The notes under the pieces are model-generated. The model saw nothing but the letters and a program-made list of their open reading frames with translations. It did no database searches and had not been told where the DNA came from. From Pseudomonas sp. SJZ074 (GTDB lineage: Bacteria > Pseudomonadota > Gammaproteobacteria > Pseudomonadales > Pseudomonadaceae): DNA of 64,000 bases. The DNA lies in NCBI RefSeq assembly GCF_007828215.1, contig NZ_VIUE01000003.1, positions 186,001-250,000 of the forward strand, written 5' to 3'. This document shows positions 30,987-39,779 of the stretch, piece after piece (position 1 is the stretch's first letter; each line of letters begins with the position of its first letter). Made by a program: the position numbers and the translations under genes.

Positions 30987-31897
30987 AGTGCTCCTTGATG
31001 GAAACCTGTCGCGTCGATCATCCAGGCAGACTCTGTCGCCAGACTTCGTACCCAAACAGGATCTGGCTCGGCCAATGCCGACCATTCGTTACGCTTCCAG
31101 CAGACGAAATGAAAATAGGGGAACGCACGGTCCTCATCCCGATCATTGGTCAGGCGACCATTGCGCCAGAACCAACGAAGGGGAAAATCCTCAGTGCCGT
31201 CGTGCCATTTTATGCACCCGCCCGGCGTGCTGAAGGCCTCGGTGAACTCACTGCGTCGACGCCACGGATTGAACTTGCCAACCAAGGAAAACAGCGGTTC
31301 GGGAAAGTTTTTTCTCCACATGAAAATACGGCTGAATGCCCCTTCGTCCAAGGCATGATGTTGATCATCCATAAAGCGATGTCGCCAATTCTTAATCAGC
31401 TTGAACGCTTCCCGCATGCTCGCAACGTTGCGTATCAGGCACAGATGCCCCGCAACGCGGCGCTCATGGGTTGAAAACAAGTCATGGGCAGCCAGGCGCT
31501 CGGCAGTAAAGTATTGCCGAAGATCACCGTACACCAGGTCGATGTCACCAAAGCCCCAGAAATCGTAACCTTCGAGGCGATCCACATGGATATGGCCAAG
31601 GGCAGGCTTGATATCACACAGCTTATAGGCCTGCGTTGGCCTGAACTCGATATGTAGCCGCTCGGAAACCAACTGACAGTACGCCTCGAATGTGATGATC
31701 TCGACAGTCACATTCGAAGGGAGATCCTGCGGCACGCCACAATCACTGAATAACAGCCAGTCAATATCGGGGTTACGCCGGCAACTTTCCAGAAATAAAG
31801 GCATCCAGAAAGGCCAACGCCCGAAATACGGAATGATAAAAAGAATACTCGGGCAAGAATTGATCACAACAAGCTCACATTCATCGGGCGAGGACAC
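30983..31897 (-). CDS. DUF6625-like glycosyltransferase-fold protein
   Basis: A 304-residue protein starting at GTG. The N-terminus ILFIIPYFGRWPFWMPLFLE then SCRRNP and DIDWLLFSDCG, and the later YDFWGFGDIDLVYGDL with a DxD metal site, fit the DUF6625 family, which I recall as GT-A-like proteins of polysaccharide clusters. It has no signal or membrane segment. It lies 15 bp after dnpA and overlaps the GT4 gene by 4 bp. It has no counterpart in the P. aeruginosa core locus as I remember it, so it may add a strain-specific sugar. Confidence 0.72.
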   Translation of the reverse strand: MSSPDECELVVINSCPSILFIIPYFGRWPFWMPLFLESCRRNPDIDWLLFSDCGVPQDLPSNVTVEIITFEAYCQLVSERLHIEFRPTQAYKLCDIKPALGHIHVDRLEGYDFWGFGDIDLVYGDLRQYFTAERLAAHDLFSTHERRVAGHLCLIRNVASMREAFKLIKNWRHRFMDDQHHALDEGAFSRIFMWRKNFPEPLFSLVGKFNPWRRRSEFTEAFSTPGGCIKWHDGTEDFPLRWFWRNGRLTNDRDEDRAFPYFHFVCWKRNEWSALAEPDPVWVRSLATESAWMIDATGFHQGAL

Positions 31898-31912
31898 TGG
31901 AGTCCACTTGAG

Positions 31913-33358
31913 TCATTTCGGTTTTATATGTACTTCAGAACGCTTCAAAAGCCAGAAAAGCTCGTGGCACCTGACCGCTTTACGAAAGAATTCATTCTCG
32001 CCATACACGGCGCCCTTGCGCCCCGCCAACAGCCGCTGGATGCCACGGCGCAGGCGTCGCTTGAAGGGCGCTCGCGGCTGCAGATCATGCATCATGCCCA
32101 ACGCCATGGCCTTGTCGCGCTGGCCGACCAGCGGCAAAGGCAGGCTTACAGGATGCATCGGCCGGTCCGGGTCGAAACACGGTGGCAACGCAATGCCCGT
32201 ACCGGCATCGCCCATGGGCCAGCGGTCGTTATCGTGCAGGTGATTGGCGTAGCCCAGCAATGTGCCGGGTTGCCACTGCAGGCCTTCAAGGGCTTGCAGG
32301 ACGGCATGATGGGCGCAGAGATGGTCAGGGTGCGGATCCAGGGTCGGATGCGGCAACACGATGACTTCAGGACGCGCCATCAGCAGCAGAGCGCGCAAGT
32401 CGGCCACTAGGTTGTTCCAGGTCGGCGCGCCGTCGACATCACCGGGCAGGGCAAAAGGATTTAACCGGCGGAACGGCCGTGTATCGCTCAGGTCTGCCTC
32501 ACGAGACCCCTGAGGCTGGGTGGGCGCGGCTTGCATGGCCGCCAACTGGAGGCAGAAGTACCCCAATTGCACGCATTGGCCTTGCGCCACCCCAGCCCAG
32601 CGCGGTACGGCGATGCTGTCCCAAGCCCGCAGACGGCCCTTGAGCCGCGCCGCCTCGACGCGATCCAGCCCCATCTGCTGATAATGTTCAGCTTCGATTT
32701 CGCCGGCGGTCAGTGTCACGATCCACGCTTCCTCGGCCTGGCTGTACAACCCATAAGCCGCCAGTTCTGCATCGTCGGCATGGGGAGCGATGACCATCAC
32801 GCGTTGTTGTTGCACCTGCGGCGAGCTGAAGGACCAGAGCGTCGGCTCGCCCAGCAAACGGCAGAAGCGCCCGCGCAGCCGCAGCTCGCCCCGCGACAGC
32901 GTCGCCCCCTGTTCGCTGAGGTTCAGGTAGCGCAGACCGTTGACGCCGCGCTCGAAGGTTTGTCGATCCGGGCAGTCTCCGCCCAATAGCTCGACGAACG
33001 GGTCGATGAAACGCCCCAACCATCGGCTCTTGACCTGCAACGCGAGAACCAGCGTCGCGCCATCATCCAGAATTACCCCTTCATCCAGCCGCAGCCGACC
33101 GGCATCCAGATGCACCTTCGGTTGCAGGGTGAAAGGCGGGAAGCTGTACTGATAGTCGTCCTTGGGCGAGTAGAACAGATGATCTGCGAACCAGGCTTCG
33201 TGGGCGACCCAACCCAATACCGAGAGGACCAGCGGCAACCACCAGGCTACCAGCACGCCGAACAGGACCAGCACCATCAGGGCGAGCAACAACCCTACCC
33301 GCTTGTTGCGACGATGGCGCTTGAGCAATTGCTGTTTGCGGCTCACGGGAGGATTCAT
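31913..33358 (-). CDS. dnpA: PIG-L family de-N-acetylase (DnpA-like)
   Basis: A 481-residue protein with an N-terminal membrane stretch (about residues 18-45, GLLLALMVLVLFGVLVAWWL) and a PIG-L/LmbE deacetylase domain: VIAPHADDAELAAYG near 205 (AHPDD-type metal motif) and LPHPTLDPHPDHLCAHHAVL near 345. PIG-L enzymes remove N-acetyl groups from GlcNAc-type sugars with Zn. In P. aeruginosa, DnpA at this position affects fluoroquinolone tolerance. The start lies in an ATGA overlap with the upstream Mig-14-like gene; the longer frame starting at 33697 is an artefact crossing that gene. Confidence 0.88.
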   Translation of the reverse strand: MNPPVSRKQQLLKRHRRNKRVGLLLALMVLVLFGVLVAWWLPLVLSVLGWVAHEAWFADHLFYSPKDDYQYSFPPFTLQPKVHLDAGRLRLDEGVILDDGATLVLALQVKSRWLGRFIDPFVELLGGDCPDRQTFERGVNGLRYLNLSEQGATLSRGELRLRGRFCRLLGEPTLWSFSSPQVQQQRVMVIAPHADDAELAAYGLYSQAEEAWIVTLTAGEIEAEHYQQMGLDRVEAARLKGRLRAWDSIAVPRWAGVAQGQCVQLGYFCLQLAAMQAAPTQPQGSREADLSDTRPFRRLNPFALPGDVDGAPTWNNLVADLRALLLMARPEVIVLPHPTLDPHPDHLCAHHAVLQALEGLQWQPGTLLGYANHLHDNDRWPMGDAGTGIALPPCFDPDRPMHPVSLPLPLVGQRDKAMALGMMHDLQPRAPFKRRLRRGIQRLLAGRKGAVYGENEFFRKAVRCHELFWLLKRSEVHIKPK

Positions 33359-34251
33359 ACGGTAAACACCGGTACAGGGTTGCACCAACGATCCTTGTAC
33401 TCCCGGTCCGCACGGCCGAAGGAAAAACGCAACGGCTTGCCGGCGGCACGGGCATGCTCCCAGGCGCTTTGGGTGTTGAGGAAACTCAGCACGCTGCCGG
33501 GGCTGAATTCGCGGGTTTGCGGGTCCACGCCGCCATTGATGTATTCGACGCTGATCCACTCCGGCGCTTCGACCCGATACACCAGTTGAATGGCGATGGG
33601 CGCATCGTTGAGAAAAATCACCGAACCGATCAGCAGTTCGCGCAGCAGCTCGATCACCTCGCCCATGCGCTCGGCGCCGGTCGCCGCAAATCCCCAACGG
33701 CGCAGGAACAGGTCGCAGTAGATCGACGCCAGCTCTGCGCTGGAAAACTCATGGACCGGCCGTACCTGCCCACCGGCCTCCTCCAGCAAACGCAACTCGC
33801 GACGCTGGTTATAGCGAAACTTCTTGGACAGTTCTTCCGGTGTACGCGCCATGGCCAGCTGTTCCTGCTGCATCTTCAGGCCGCTGAAACGCCCTTCATT
33901 AAGCCCCGAAAGGTAACGTCCGCGATGGCGCAACGGCGCCTGGGTATCGGGCGCTGCCGGCAGGATCAGCTCGGCATTGCCCAGGTCGAACAGGCCTTTC
34001 TTGCCGCTGCGCTTGAGCACGTCCTTGGACAGCGCCAGATCCCGACCCCAGGTCGCAATTGCGGCGGTCAACTCCCCCTGGTGTTCATATGCCAGATAAC
34101 GCACGGGAATGCCGGCCAGGGCCGCCAGGCGTTCGACCACCAGGGGATGGGTCGCCACACTGCCACCAAAACGCTGCCAGGCCTGGGCATAAACCGGGGC
34201 CTCTATAGCCGTCCAGCCGCGCTCGCGCCAGCCTTGGAATCGATTGAGCAT
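33355..34251 (-). CDS. Mig-14-like GNAT-fold protein
   Basis: A 298-residue protein of the Mig-14 family, related to FemAB/GNAT acyltransferases and linked to survival against antimicrobial peptides. Landmarks are FRYNQRRELRLLEEAGGQVR, YCDLFLRRWGFAATG and WISVEYINGGVDP with RFSFGRADREYKDRWC at the C-terminus. It is flanked by dnpA (4-bp overlap) and wapH (1-bp overlap), matching the P. aeruginosa order PA5002-PA5004. The reaction is unknown; an acetyl or aminoacyl transfer is inferred from the fold. Confidence 0.85.
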   Translation of the reverse strand: MLNRFQGWRERGWTAIEAPVYAQAWQRFGGSVATHPLVVERLAALAGIPVRYLAYEHQGELTAAIATWGRDLALSKDVLKRSGKKGLFDLGNAELILPAAPDTQAPLRHRGRYLSGLNEGRFSGLKMQQEQLAMARTPEELSKKFRYNQRRELRLLEEAGGQVRPVHEFSSAELASIYCDLFLRRWGFAATGAERMGEVIELLRELLIGSVIFLNDAPIAIQLVYRVEAPEWISVEYINGGVDPQTREFSPGSVLSFLNTQSAWEHARAAGKPLRFSFGRADREYKDRWCNPVPVFTV

Positions 34252-35381
34252 CAGGCCCTCGGTGCCAGTTCGGTGACTTGGGGCAAACGCCAGAATGCCT
34301 CGCGTACCGCACGATCCGAAAAGCGTTCACGCAAGCGATCAAGCATCAGCTCGGCGCATTGACGACGCTGCAGATCGTCCATGACCGCCAGGTGTTGCAG
34401 CCCCTGGGCCAGGTGTTCGGCGTCGCCCAAGGGAAACAGAATACCCACGCCTTCGACCACTTCCTTCGCCCCGCCACAGGCCGTGGCCAGCAATGGCACG
34501 CCGGCGACCATGGCTTCGAGCAACACCATACCGAACGGCTCGTGATCGGAACTCAAGGCGAACACGTCGAAGGCCCGAAAGTAACGGCGCGCCTCAGGCA
34601 CCTGGCCAAGGAACAGCACGCGGTCTGCGATTCCCAGTTCCAGCGCCAGCTCCCGCAGGTCCTGTTCCAGGCGCCCCTTGCCGAGAATTGCCAGCTGACT
34701 GTGACCGGGCAGATACGCCAGTGCCGCGGCAAAACCTCGCAACAATGTGGCTTGGTCCTTGTCCGGATGCAGACGGCCGACGTTGCCGACGATCCAGGCG
34801 TTTGCTTCCAGCCCCATGGCATTCCGCGCCTCGTCCCGGGACACCAGGCCAGCCTGCGCGGCCTCCAGGTCGATGCGGTTGTAGAGAGTCTGGATCCGGC
34901 CCGCGGGCCATTTCGGCAGGCAGCGGCGCATGTCGTCACGCACCGCATCAGAGACCCCTAGCAAGCTCAGGCGCTTGCGGAAAACATGAGCGAACAGCCG
35001 GCGAGTAGGCCGCTGGTAGTCACCAAAGGCATGGTGCACGCCAATCACCGGCAGCCCGGTACCGAGCAAGGCGATATAGATAGGTTTGAAACGGTGGGCA
35101 ATGCAGAAACTGAAATTACGCGAAGCGGCGATCTTGCGCAGATCACCAATGGCGCCCAGCTTCAGGCCTCTCACGGCACTGGAGCTGTACTCCATGAACA
35201 ACACCTCATCCGAGGCGCAACCAGCAGCAACCTCGGCATCGGCCGCCCCGGTGAGGAACACCGTGGTCACGCGATAGCCGGTGCCCGCGAACAGGCTGGC
35301 GTATTGACGGGCACAGTCGAGGAACGGCCCGTCATAACCGTGGCAGAACTGCAGCACATGTCGCTCAGCCGAGCGTGTCAT
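34251..35381 (-). CDS. wapH: Family 4 core-oligosaccharide glycosyltransferase
   Basis: A 376-residue GT-B glycosyltransferase with HGYDGPFLDCARQYASLF at the N-terminus, AHRFKPIYIAL, WIVGNVGRLHPDKDQATLLR, and the donor motif SSDHEPFGMVLLEAMVAGVP (EX7E). P. aeruginosa WapH adds a glucose in the outer core; the specificity here is inferred from order and family. It overlaps the carbamoyltransferase by 17 bp on the upstream side and the Mig-14-like gene by one base. Together they form a continuous minus-strand unit from wapO to the GT2 gene. Confidence 0.87.
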   Translation of the reverse strand: MTRSAERHVLQFCHGYDGPFLDCARQYASLFAGTGYRVTTVFLTGAADAEVAAGCASDEVLFMEYSSSAVRGLKLGAIGDLRKIAASRNFSFCIAHRFKPIYIALLGTGLPVIGVHHAFGDYQRPTRRLFAHVFRKRLSLLGVSDAVRDDMRRCLPKWPAGRIQTLYNRIDLEAAQAGLVSRDEARNAMGLEANAWIVGNVGRLHPDKDQATLLRGFAAALAYLPGHSQLAILGKGRLEQDLRELALELGIADRVLFLGQVPEARRYFRAFDVFALSSDHEPFGMVLLEAMVAGVPLLATACGGAKEVVEGVGILFPLGDAEHLAQGLQHLAVMDDLQRRQCAELMLDRLRERFSDRAVREAFWRLPQVTELAPRA

Positions 35382-37122
35382 AAGCGTCCACGCCGTCTTT
35401 GACCACCAGAATGTCTTCCATGATCAGGTATTGCAGATCGGAGCCATAGAACATGTTCAGCGCGTCGGTCGGCGAGCAGATCATCGGTTCGCCGCGGCGG
35501 TTGAGCGAGGTATTCAGGGACACGCCGTTGCCCGTCAGGACTTCGAGGGCCTTCATCATGTCGTAGTAGCGCGGATTGTATTCGCGCTTGAGCACCTGGG
35601 CCCGGGAAGTACCGTCTTCATGGACGACTTCCGGCACGCGGGTTTTCCACTCTTCGGCCACTTCGAACGTGAAGGTCATGAAGGGTGCGGGATGATCGAC
35701 CTTGATCATCTGCGGCGCGACGGTGTCGAGCATCGACGGGCAGAAAGGCCTCCAGCGCTCGCGGAACTTGATCTGTTCGTTGATGCGATCCGCCACGCCG
35801 CTGGCGCTCGGACAGCCGATGATCGAGCGACCGCCCAAGGCGCGCGGGCCAAACTCCATGCGCCCCTGGAACCAGGCCACCGGGTTACCGTCGACCATGA
35901 TCCTGGCAATGCGCTCGGGAGTGTTGTCGATCTTGCGCCACGCCGGTTTGCTCGGATGACGGGCACAGGCGGCGATCACGTCTTCGTTGCTGTAGGCCGG
36001 GCCGAGGTAGACGTGTTCCATCTTCTCCACGGGCACGCCACGGGCATGGGACACATAGGCGGCCGCGCCCACCGCGGTACCGGCGTCGCCGGAAGCCGGC
36101 TGCACGAACAGCTCCTTGACGTCGTCACGGGCGATGATCTTCTGGTTCAGCTTGACGTTCAACGCGCAACCGCCGGCGAAAGCCAGCTTGCCGGTTTCCT
36201 TGAGCACGTCGCCCAGGTAGTGGTCGATCATTTGCAGCGCAAGCTTCTCGAACAGCGCCTGCATACTGGCCGCATAATGGATGTACGGCTCGTCGGCGAT
36301 ATCGCCTTCACGCTTGGGGCCGAGCCATTCGATCAGCTTCGGCGAGAAGTAGAAGCCCTTGCCCTTCTCTTTATAGCGGCGCAGGCCGATCACGTTGGCG
36401 TATTCGGTGTTGATCACCAACTGACCGTTTTCGAACGAGGCCAGGCGAGAGAAGTCGTACTTGCTGGCATCGCCGTAGGGCGCCATGCCCATGACCTTGA
36501 ATTCGCCGTCGAGCATTTCAAAGCCGAGAAATTCGGTGATCGCCCCGTACAAGCCGCCCAGGGAGTCCGGGTCGTAGAATTCCTTGATCTTGTGGATCTT
36601 GCCGTTTTCGCCGTAGCCGAAGAAAGTCGTGGCGTACTCGCCTTTGCCATCGATACCCAGGATCGCGGTTTTTTCCTGGAAACCCGAGCAGTGATACGCA
36701 CTGGAAGCGTGGGCCAGGTGGTGCTCGACCGGCTCGATTTTGATCTTTTTAGGATCGAAGCCCAGTTGTTCCAGGCACCAGACGATCTTGCGGCGATAGC
36801 GCTTGTAACGACGGTTGCCCATCAGGATCGCGTCGAGGGCACGGTCCGGGGCGTACCAGTAGCGTTTGGCGTAGTGCCAGCGAGCCTCACCGAACAGGCT
36901 GATCGGTGCGAACGGGATCGCCACCACATCGACGTCGGACGGCTTGATGCCGGCCTGTTCCAGACAGAACTTCGCCGACTCGTAGGGCATGCGGTTCTTT
37001 GCATGTTTATCGCGTACGAAGCGCTCTTCCTCGGCCGCCGCGATCAGCTTGCCGTCTATGTACAGCGCTGCGGAAGGATCATGGCTAAGGGCGCCGGACA
37101 GGCCAAGAATCGTCAATGCCAC
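35365..37122 (-). CDS. wapO: Core-heptose carbamoyltransferase
   Basis: A 585-residue protein of the NodU/CmcH/TobZ carbamoyltransferase family. Motifs are ILGLSGALSHDPSAALYIDG, VEHHLAHASSAYHCSG, the metal-site GGCALNVKLNQKI, EFGPRALGGRSIIG and the C-terminal SLNRRGEPMICSPTDA. In P. aeruginosa this enzyme puts a carbamoyl group on HepII. The start is GTG at 37122 (VALTILGLSG), preceded by GAGG 9 bp away and giving the same length as PA5005. A longer frame back to 37257 is rejected. It is the first gene of the wapO-to-GT2 unit. Confidence 0.93.
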   Translation of the reverse strand: MALTILGLSGALSHDPSAALYIDGKLIAAAEEERFVRDKHAKNRMPYESAKFCLEQAGIKPSDVDVVAIPFAPISLFGEARWHYAKRYWYAPDRALDAILMGNRRYKRYRRKIVWCLEQLGFDPKKIKIEPVEHHLAHASSAYHCSGFQEKTAILGIDGKGEYATTFFGYGENGKIHKIKEFYDPDSLGGLYGAITEFLGFEMLDGEFKVMGMAPYGDASKYDFSRLASFENGQLVINTEYANVIGLRRYKEKGKGFYFSPKLIEWLGPKREGDIADEPYIHYAASMQALFEKLALQMIDHYLGDVLKETGKLAFAGGCALNVKLNQKIIARDDVKELFVQPASGDAGTAVGAAAYVSHARGVPVEKMEHVYLGPAYSNEDVIAACARHPSKPAWRKIDNTPERIARIMVDGNPVAWFQGRMEFGPRALGGRSIIGCPSASGVADRINEQIKFRERWRPFCPSMLDTVAPQMIKVDHPAPFMTFTFEVAEEWKTRVPEVVHEDGTSRAQVLKREYNPRYYDMMKALEVLTGNGVSLNTSLNRRGEPMICSPTDALNMFYGSDLQYLIMEDILVVKDGVDAYDTLG

Positions 37123-37368
37123 AGGGTCTAGCCTCTTATGTCTGTGTACGGGCGACAAGCGCCGCGAAAAATTGATGTGCCGCTCGCCGGGGCGCGGGGC
37201 AGAAAGGGCGGGATTATAGCTTAAAAGCGGTCTTAAGCCTCTAGCGACAAGCGGCAAGCTTGTGGCGAGTTATCGACTACCATGTCCATTGACAGCTGAT
37301 GGCTACCAACATAGACTTCGCGCAAATGGACTGGGGGATCCCGGTCGGCGTCTAAGCCTCGGTGAGTT

Positions 37369-38241
37369 TCACCGGGGCTTTTCGCTTTCTGGAAGCGGGA
37401 ATATTTTCAATCCCCAGTTTTCAAAACCTTCTCCGGCTTTGTCACGCCCGCCGCTGCAATAGAATTTGCGCTTGAGCACATCAAAAGCCCGGTTTTCCTG
37501 ACCGGCACGCAAGACACTCATACCAATAGGTCTCGCAACGAGATCTGCTAGCTGCAAGCCAGTAGAGTTAACCTGCTTAGTCGCAAAGACAACATCAAAC
37601 GGAAGTTGAATCCCCATACGATTAGCACCGTCACACATCCGGCGGAACTCCAGTTCAAGTTCGTTATCTTCTTTTTTCCCTCTTCGTTCGACGATCACAT
37701 GAGTCAACGCATCGTGCTGGGCCTTCTCCTTCAGAAACTCGTAAAGCGTTTCCAGACAGAAACCCAAAGCGACGTGGTACGGATTATCCGCACCGCCTTG
37801 CCTCTCACGCAGCCTCGTCTTATCTATAACGCAACTGATTAGAATAAAATTGCTCGCCTCAATGATGCTGGTCAGCTCATCAAGAAAGGCGTGTTTGTGC
37901 TGCCTGGATACAAACAGACTGGTAAAAGCGCCTTTCTCCTTACGGATTTCCAGCGCATGCAGCCCGATTAGATCATGCCCCATATGATTGAACTTGAACT
38001 TCTGCAATGCAGGGATGACCTTCTCACAGTAGTGGCGCTTATGAAAAACGCAAAAAGCCAGTACAAACATGGGATAGTTGGGATCCAGCGTCTGCATTCC
38101 ATGATCGCCACTCTCATCCACGTACACGATGAAATCGCTAAATTTCCCGCCCGGGATGGCAGGTTTATCCTCGCTGCTGGGCTTTTCAGCCTCAATCTCA
38201 AAAAGTGAAAATTGCTGAGCAGGCACTGAATGATCTGGCAT
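37369..38241 (-). CDS. DUF3800 family protein
   Basis: A 290-residue protein with the DUF3800 signature: SDFIVYVDESGDHG near the N-terminus and STGLQLADLVARPIGMSV near residue 240, plus CVIDKTR and HVIVERRGKKEDNELELEF between. DUF3800 proteins have an RNase H-like acidic core and often occur on mobile or defence-linked DNA; no activity is established. Start chosen at 38241 (MPDHSVPAQQ; GGGAG 8 bp upstream). Base composition is visibly more AT-rich than its neighbours, and it interrupts the LPS core series between wapO and the double-kinase gene. Confidence 0.85.
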   Translation of the reverse strand: MPDHSVPAQQFSLFEIEAEKPSSEDKPAIPGGKFSDFIVYVDESGDHGMQTLDPNYPMFVLAFCVFHKRHYCEKVIPALQKFKFNHMGHDLIGLHALEIRKEKGAFTSLFVSRQHKHAFLDELTSIIEASNFILISCVIDKTRLRERQGGADNPYHVALGFCLETLYEFLKEKAQHDALTHVIVERRGKKEDNELELEFRRMCDGANRMGIQLPFDVVFATKQVNSTGLQLADLVARPIGMSVLRAGQENRAFDVLKRKFYCSGGRDKAGEGFENWGLKIFPLPESEKPR

Positions 38242-38327
38242 GGGCCACGACTCCCTCTCGAGGCGTACTGAACACAAGAATCAGAACACCTACATTTTGA
38301 TCCGTTAAAAGACGTGTCGCATAGGCA

Positions 38328-39779
38328 TCACGCTGATGCCCGGACCTCTTTAGGCAGCCGCTGATCAATCACCCGATACAACGCACTGTCCTGCGGCCAA
38401 TTGCGCATGAACCGCGCGCGATCACGGACGTAGGCCGGGGCGAAGCTGGCATGGGTGCGGTGCTGGCACATGGCGTCCAGATCGATCAGCGCCCAGCGGT
38501 CGTGCTGCCAGAACAGGTTGTGGCCCTTCAAATCGCCGTGGCTGATGCGCTCGCGGAGCAGGTCGGCGAACAATCGCTCCAACGCCAGTAACTCGGGTTC
38601 GGGCGCCTCGCCGCTTTCCACGTAAGGGGCGAAGCGCTCGATGATGTCGGGGCCCGACAGATGCTCGGTCACCAGGTAGGCACCCCGACGCAGCCACAGG
38701 AAACGCTTTTCCAGCAACGCCAGGGGCTTGGGGGTGGCAATGCCGAGAAACGCCAGGCGATGACCTTCGCGCCAGGAATGCCAGGCACGACTGGGACGCC
38801 AGAAGCGCTTGAGCCAATGGGCGATGTTTTTGATGTTGTAGCGTTTGATGACCAGGGTACGGTCGTCCACCTCGACTTTGCCGACACTCGCCGCGCCACC
38901 GGTCTTGTACAAGTGGCCGTGGTCCAGCAAGGCATCCGCTCGCGCCAGCACCGGCACCATGGCCGCTTCTTCGTCACGCCGGATCGCCCGCAAGCCGAAC
39001 GGCCCACGTTGCACACTGAACAGGCTGCATTCGCGCCCGACCTTCTCCATGAAGTCCTTCAAACGCCAGGTGTGCACCTTGTCGATCTGCTTTTGCAGCG
39101 CCTCCATGGGCAGCGCGTGCTCGGAGTTGGCCAGCAGATAATGCACCAGCAACTCTTCGGTGAACGGGGCTATGGACTTGGGTAACTGGGCGAAAAACAC
39201 CCCAAGATTTTCCAGCACTTTCTGTCGCGACAATGGTTGCCCCGGCGTCTCGGCACGGATGCCGGCACCGTCGATCAAATAGAGTTCACCGTCGTGGCGA
39301 AGCAGGTTGTCCAAGTGCAAGTCTTCCTGCCACAAGCCTTTGCCATGCAGTTGCGCGACGGCCCCCAAGGCCTCGGCCAGCACCGCCGTTTGCTCATCGG
39401 CCAGCAGAGGCAGGTGCTCAACCTGTTTCCAGGCATCTCCCAGGCTTTCGGCGCCTTCGAGAAACTCGAACAGCAACCAGCCGCCCTCGCCATCTTTCAG
39501 GCCGTCGGCCAACAACATCGGCGTCGTCAAACCCTGCTCCGCCAGCAGGCGCACGCCTTGCAGCTCGCGCTGGAAATGCCGGGCTGCCTTGCTACCGACC
39601 AGCAATTTGGCCAGCACCGGCCGACCACGCCAGATGCCCGCCCCGACATAGCGCTGCCCCGGCAACACCCGTAACAGCGACAGCAACTGCAATTGCGCCG
39701 GGCCGGCGGCGTCGGCCAGCTCCAGGCTCAATGGCAGGCTGGGGCTTCGGCCGGCATTTTTCAATTCGGACAAATGCAT
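38328..39779 (-). CDS. Tandem-domain LPS core kinase-like protein
   Basis: A 483-residue protein with two kinase-like lobes. The first has GKGLWQEDLHLDNLL then LYLIDGAGI (near residues 148-175), and the second has RERISHGDLKGHNLFW then WALIDLDAM (near 425-445). Both keep an Asp-Asn catalytic loop and an Asp metal site. It matches PA5006 of P. aeruginosa (InaA/RfaP-like). A one-base TGATG overlap with wapQ and AAGGA 11 bp upstream fix the start at 39779. It is the last gene of the waaF-to-kinase operon. Substrate unproven. Confidence 0.88.
   Translation of the reverse strand: MHLSELKNAGRSPSLPLSLELADAAGPAQLQLLSLLRVLPGQRYVGAGIWRGRPVLAKLLVGSKAARHFQRELQGVRLLAEQGLTTPMLLADGLKDGEGGWLLFEFLEGAESLGDAWKQVEHLPLLADEQTAVLAEALGAVAQLHGKGLWQEDLHLDNLLRHDGELYLIDGAGIRAETPGQPLSRQKVLENLGVFFAQLPKSIAPFTEELLVHYLLANSEHALPMEALQKQIDKVHTWRLKDFMEKVGRECSLFSVQRGPFGLRAIRRDEEAAMVPVLARADALLDHGHLYKTGGAASVGKVEVDDRTLVIKRYNIKNIAHWLKRFWRPSRAWHSWREGHRLAFLGIATPKPLALLEKRFLWLRRGAYLVTEHLSGPDIIERFAPYVESGEAPEPELLALERLFADLLRERISHGDLKGHNLFWQHDRWALIDLDAMCQHRTHASFAPAYVRDRARFMRNWPQDSALYRVIDQRLPKEVRASA

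Noticed and set aside
31913..33697. 594-residue version of the DnpA-like protein
   Set aside because: The extra 113 residues are Arg/Gly-rich read-through of the Mig-14-like gene in another frame; the ATGA overlap at 33355-33358 gives the natural start.
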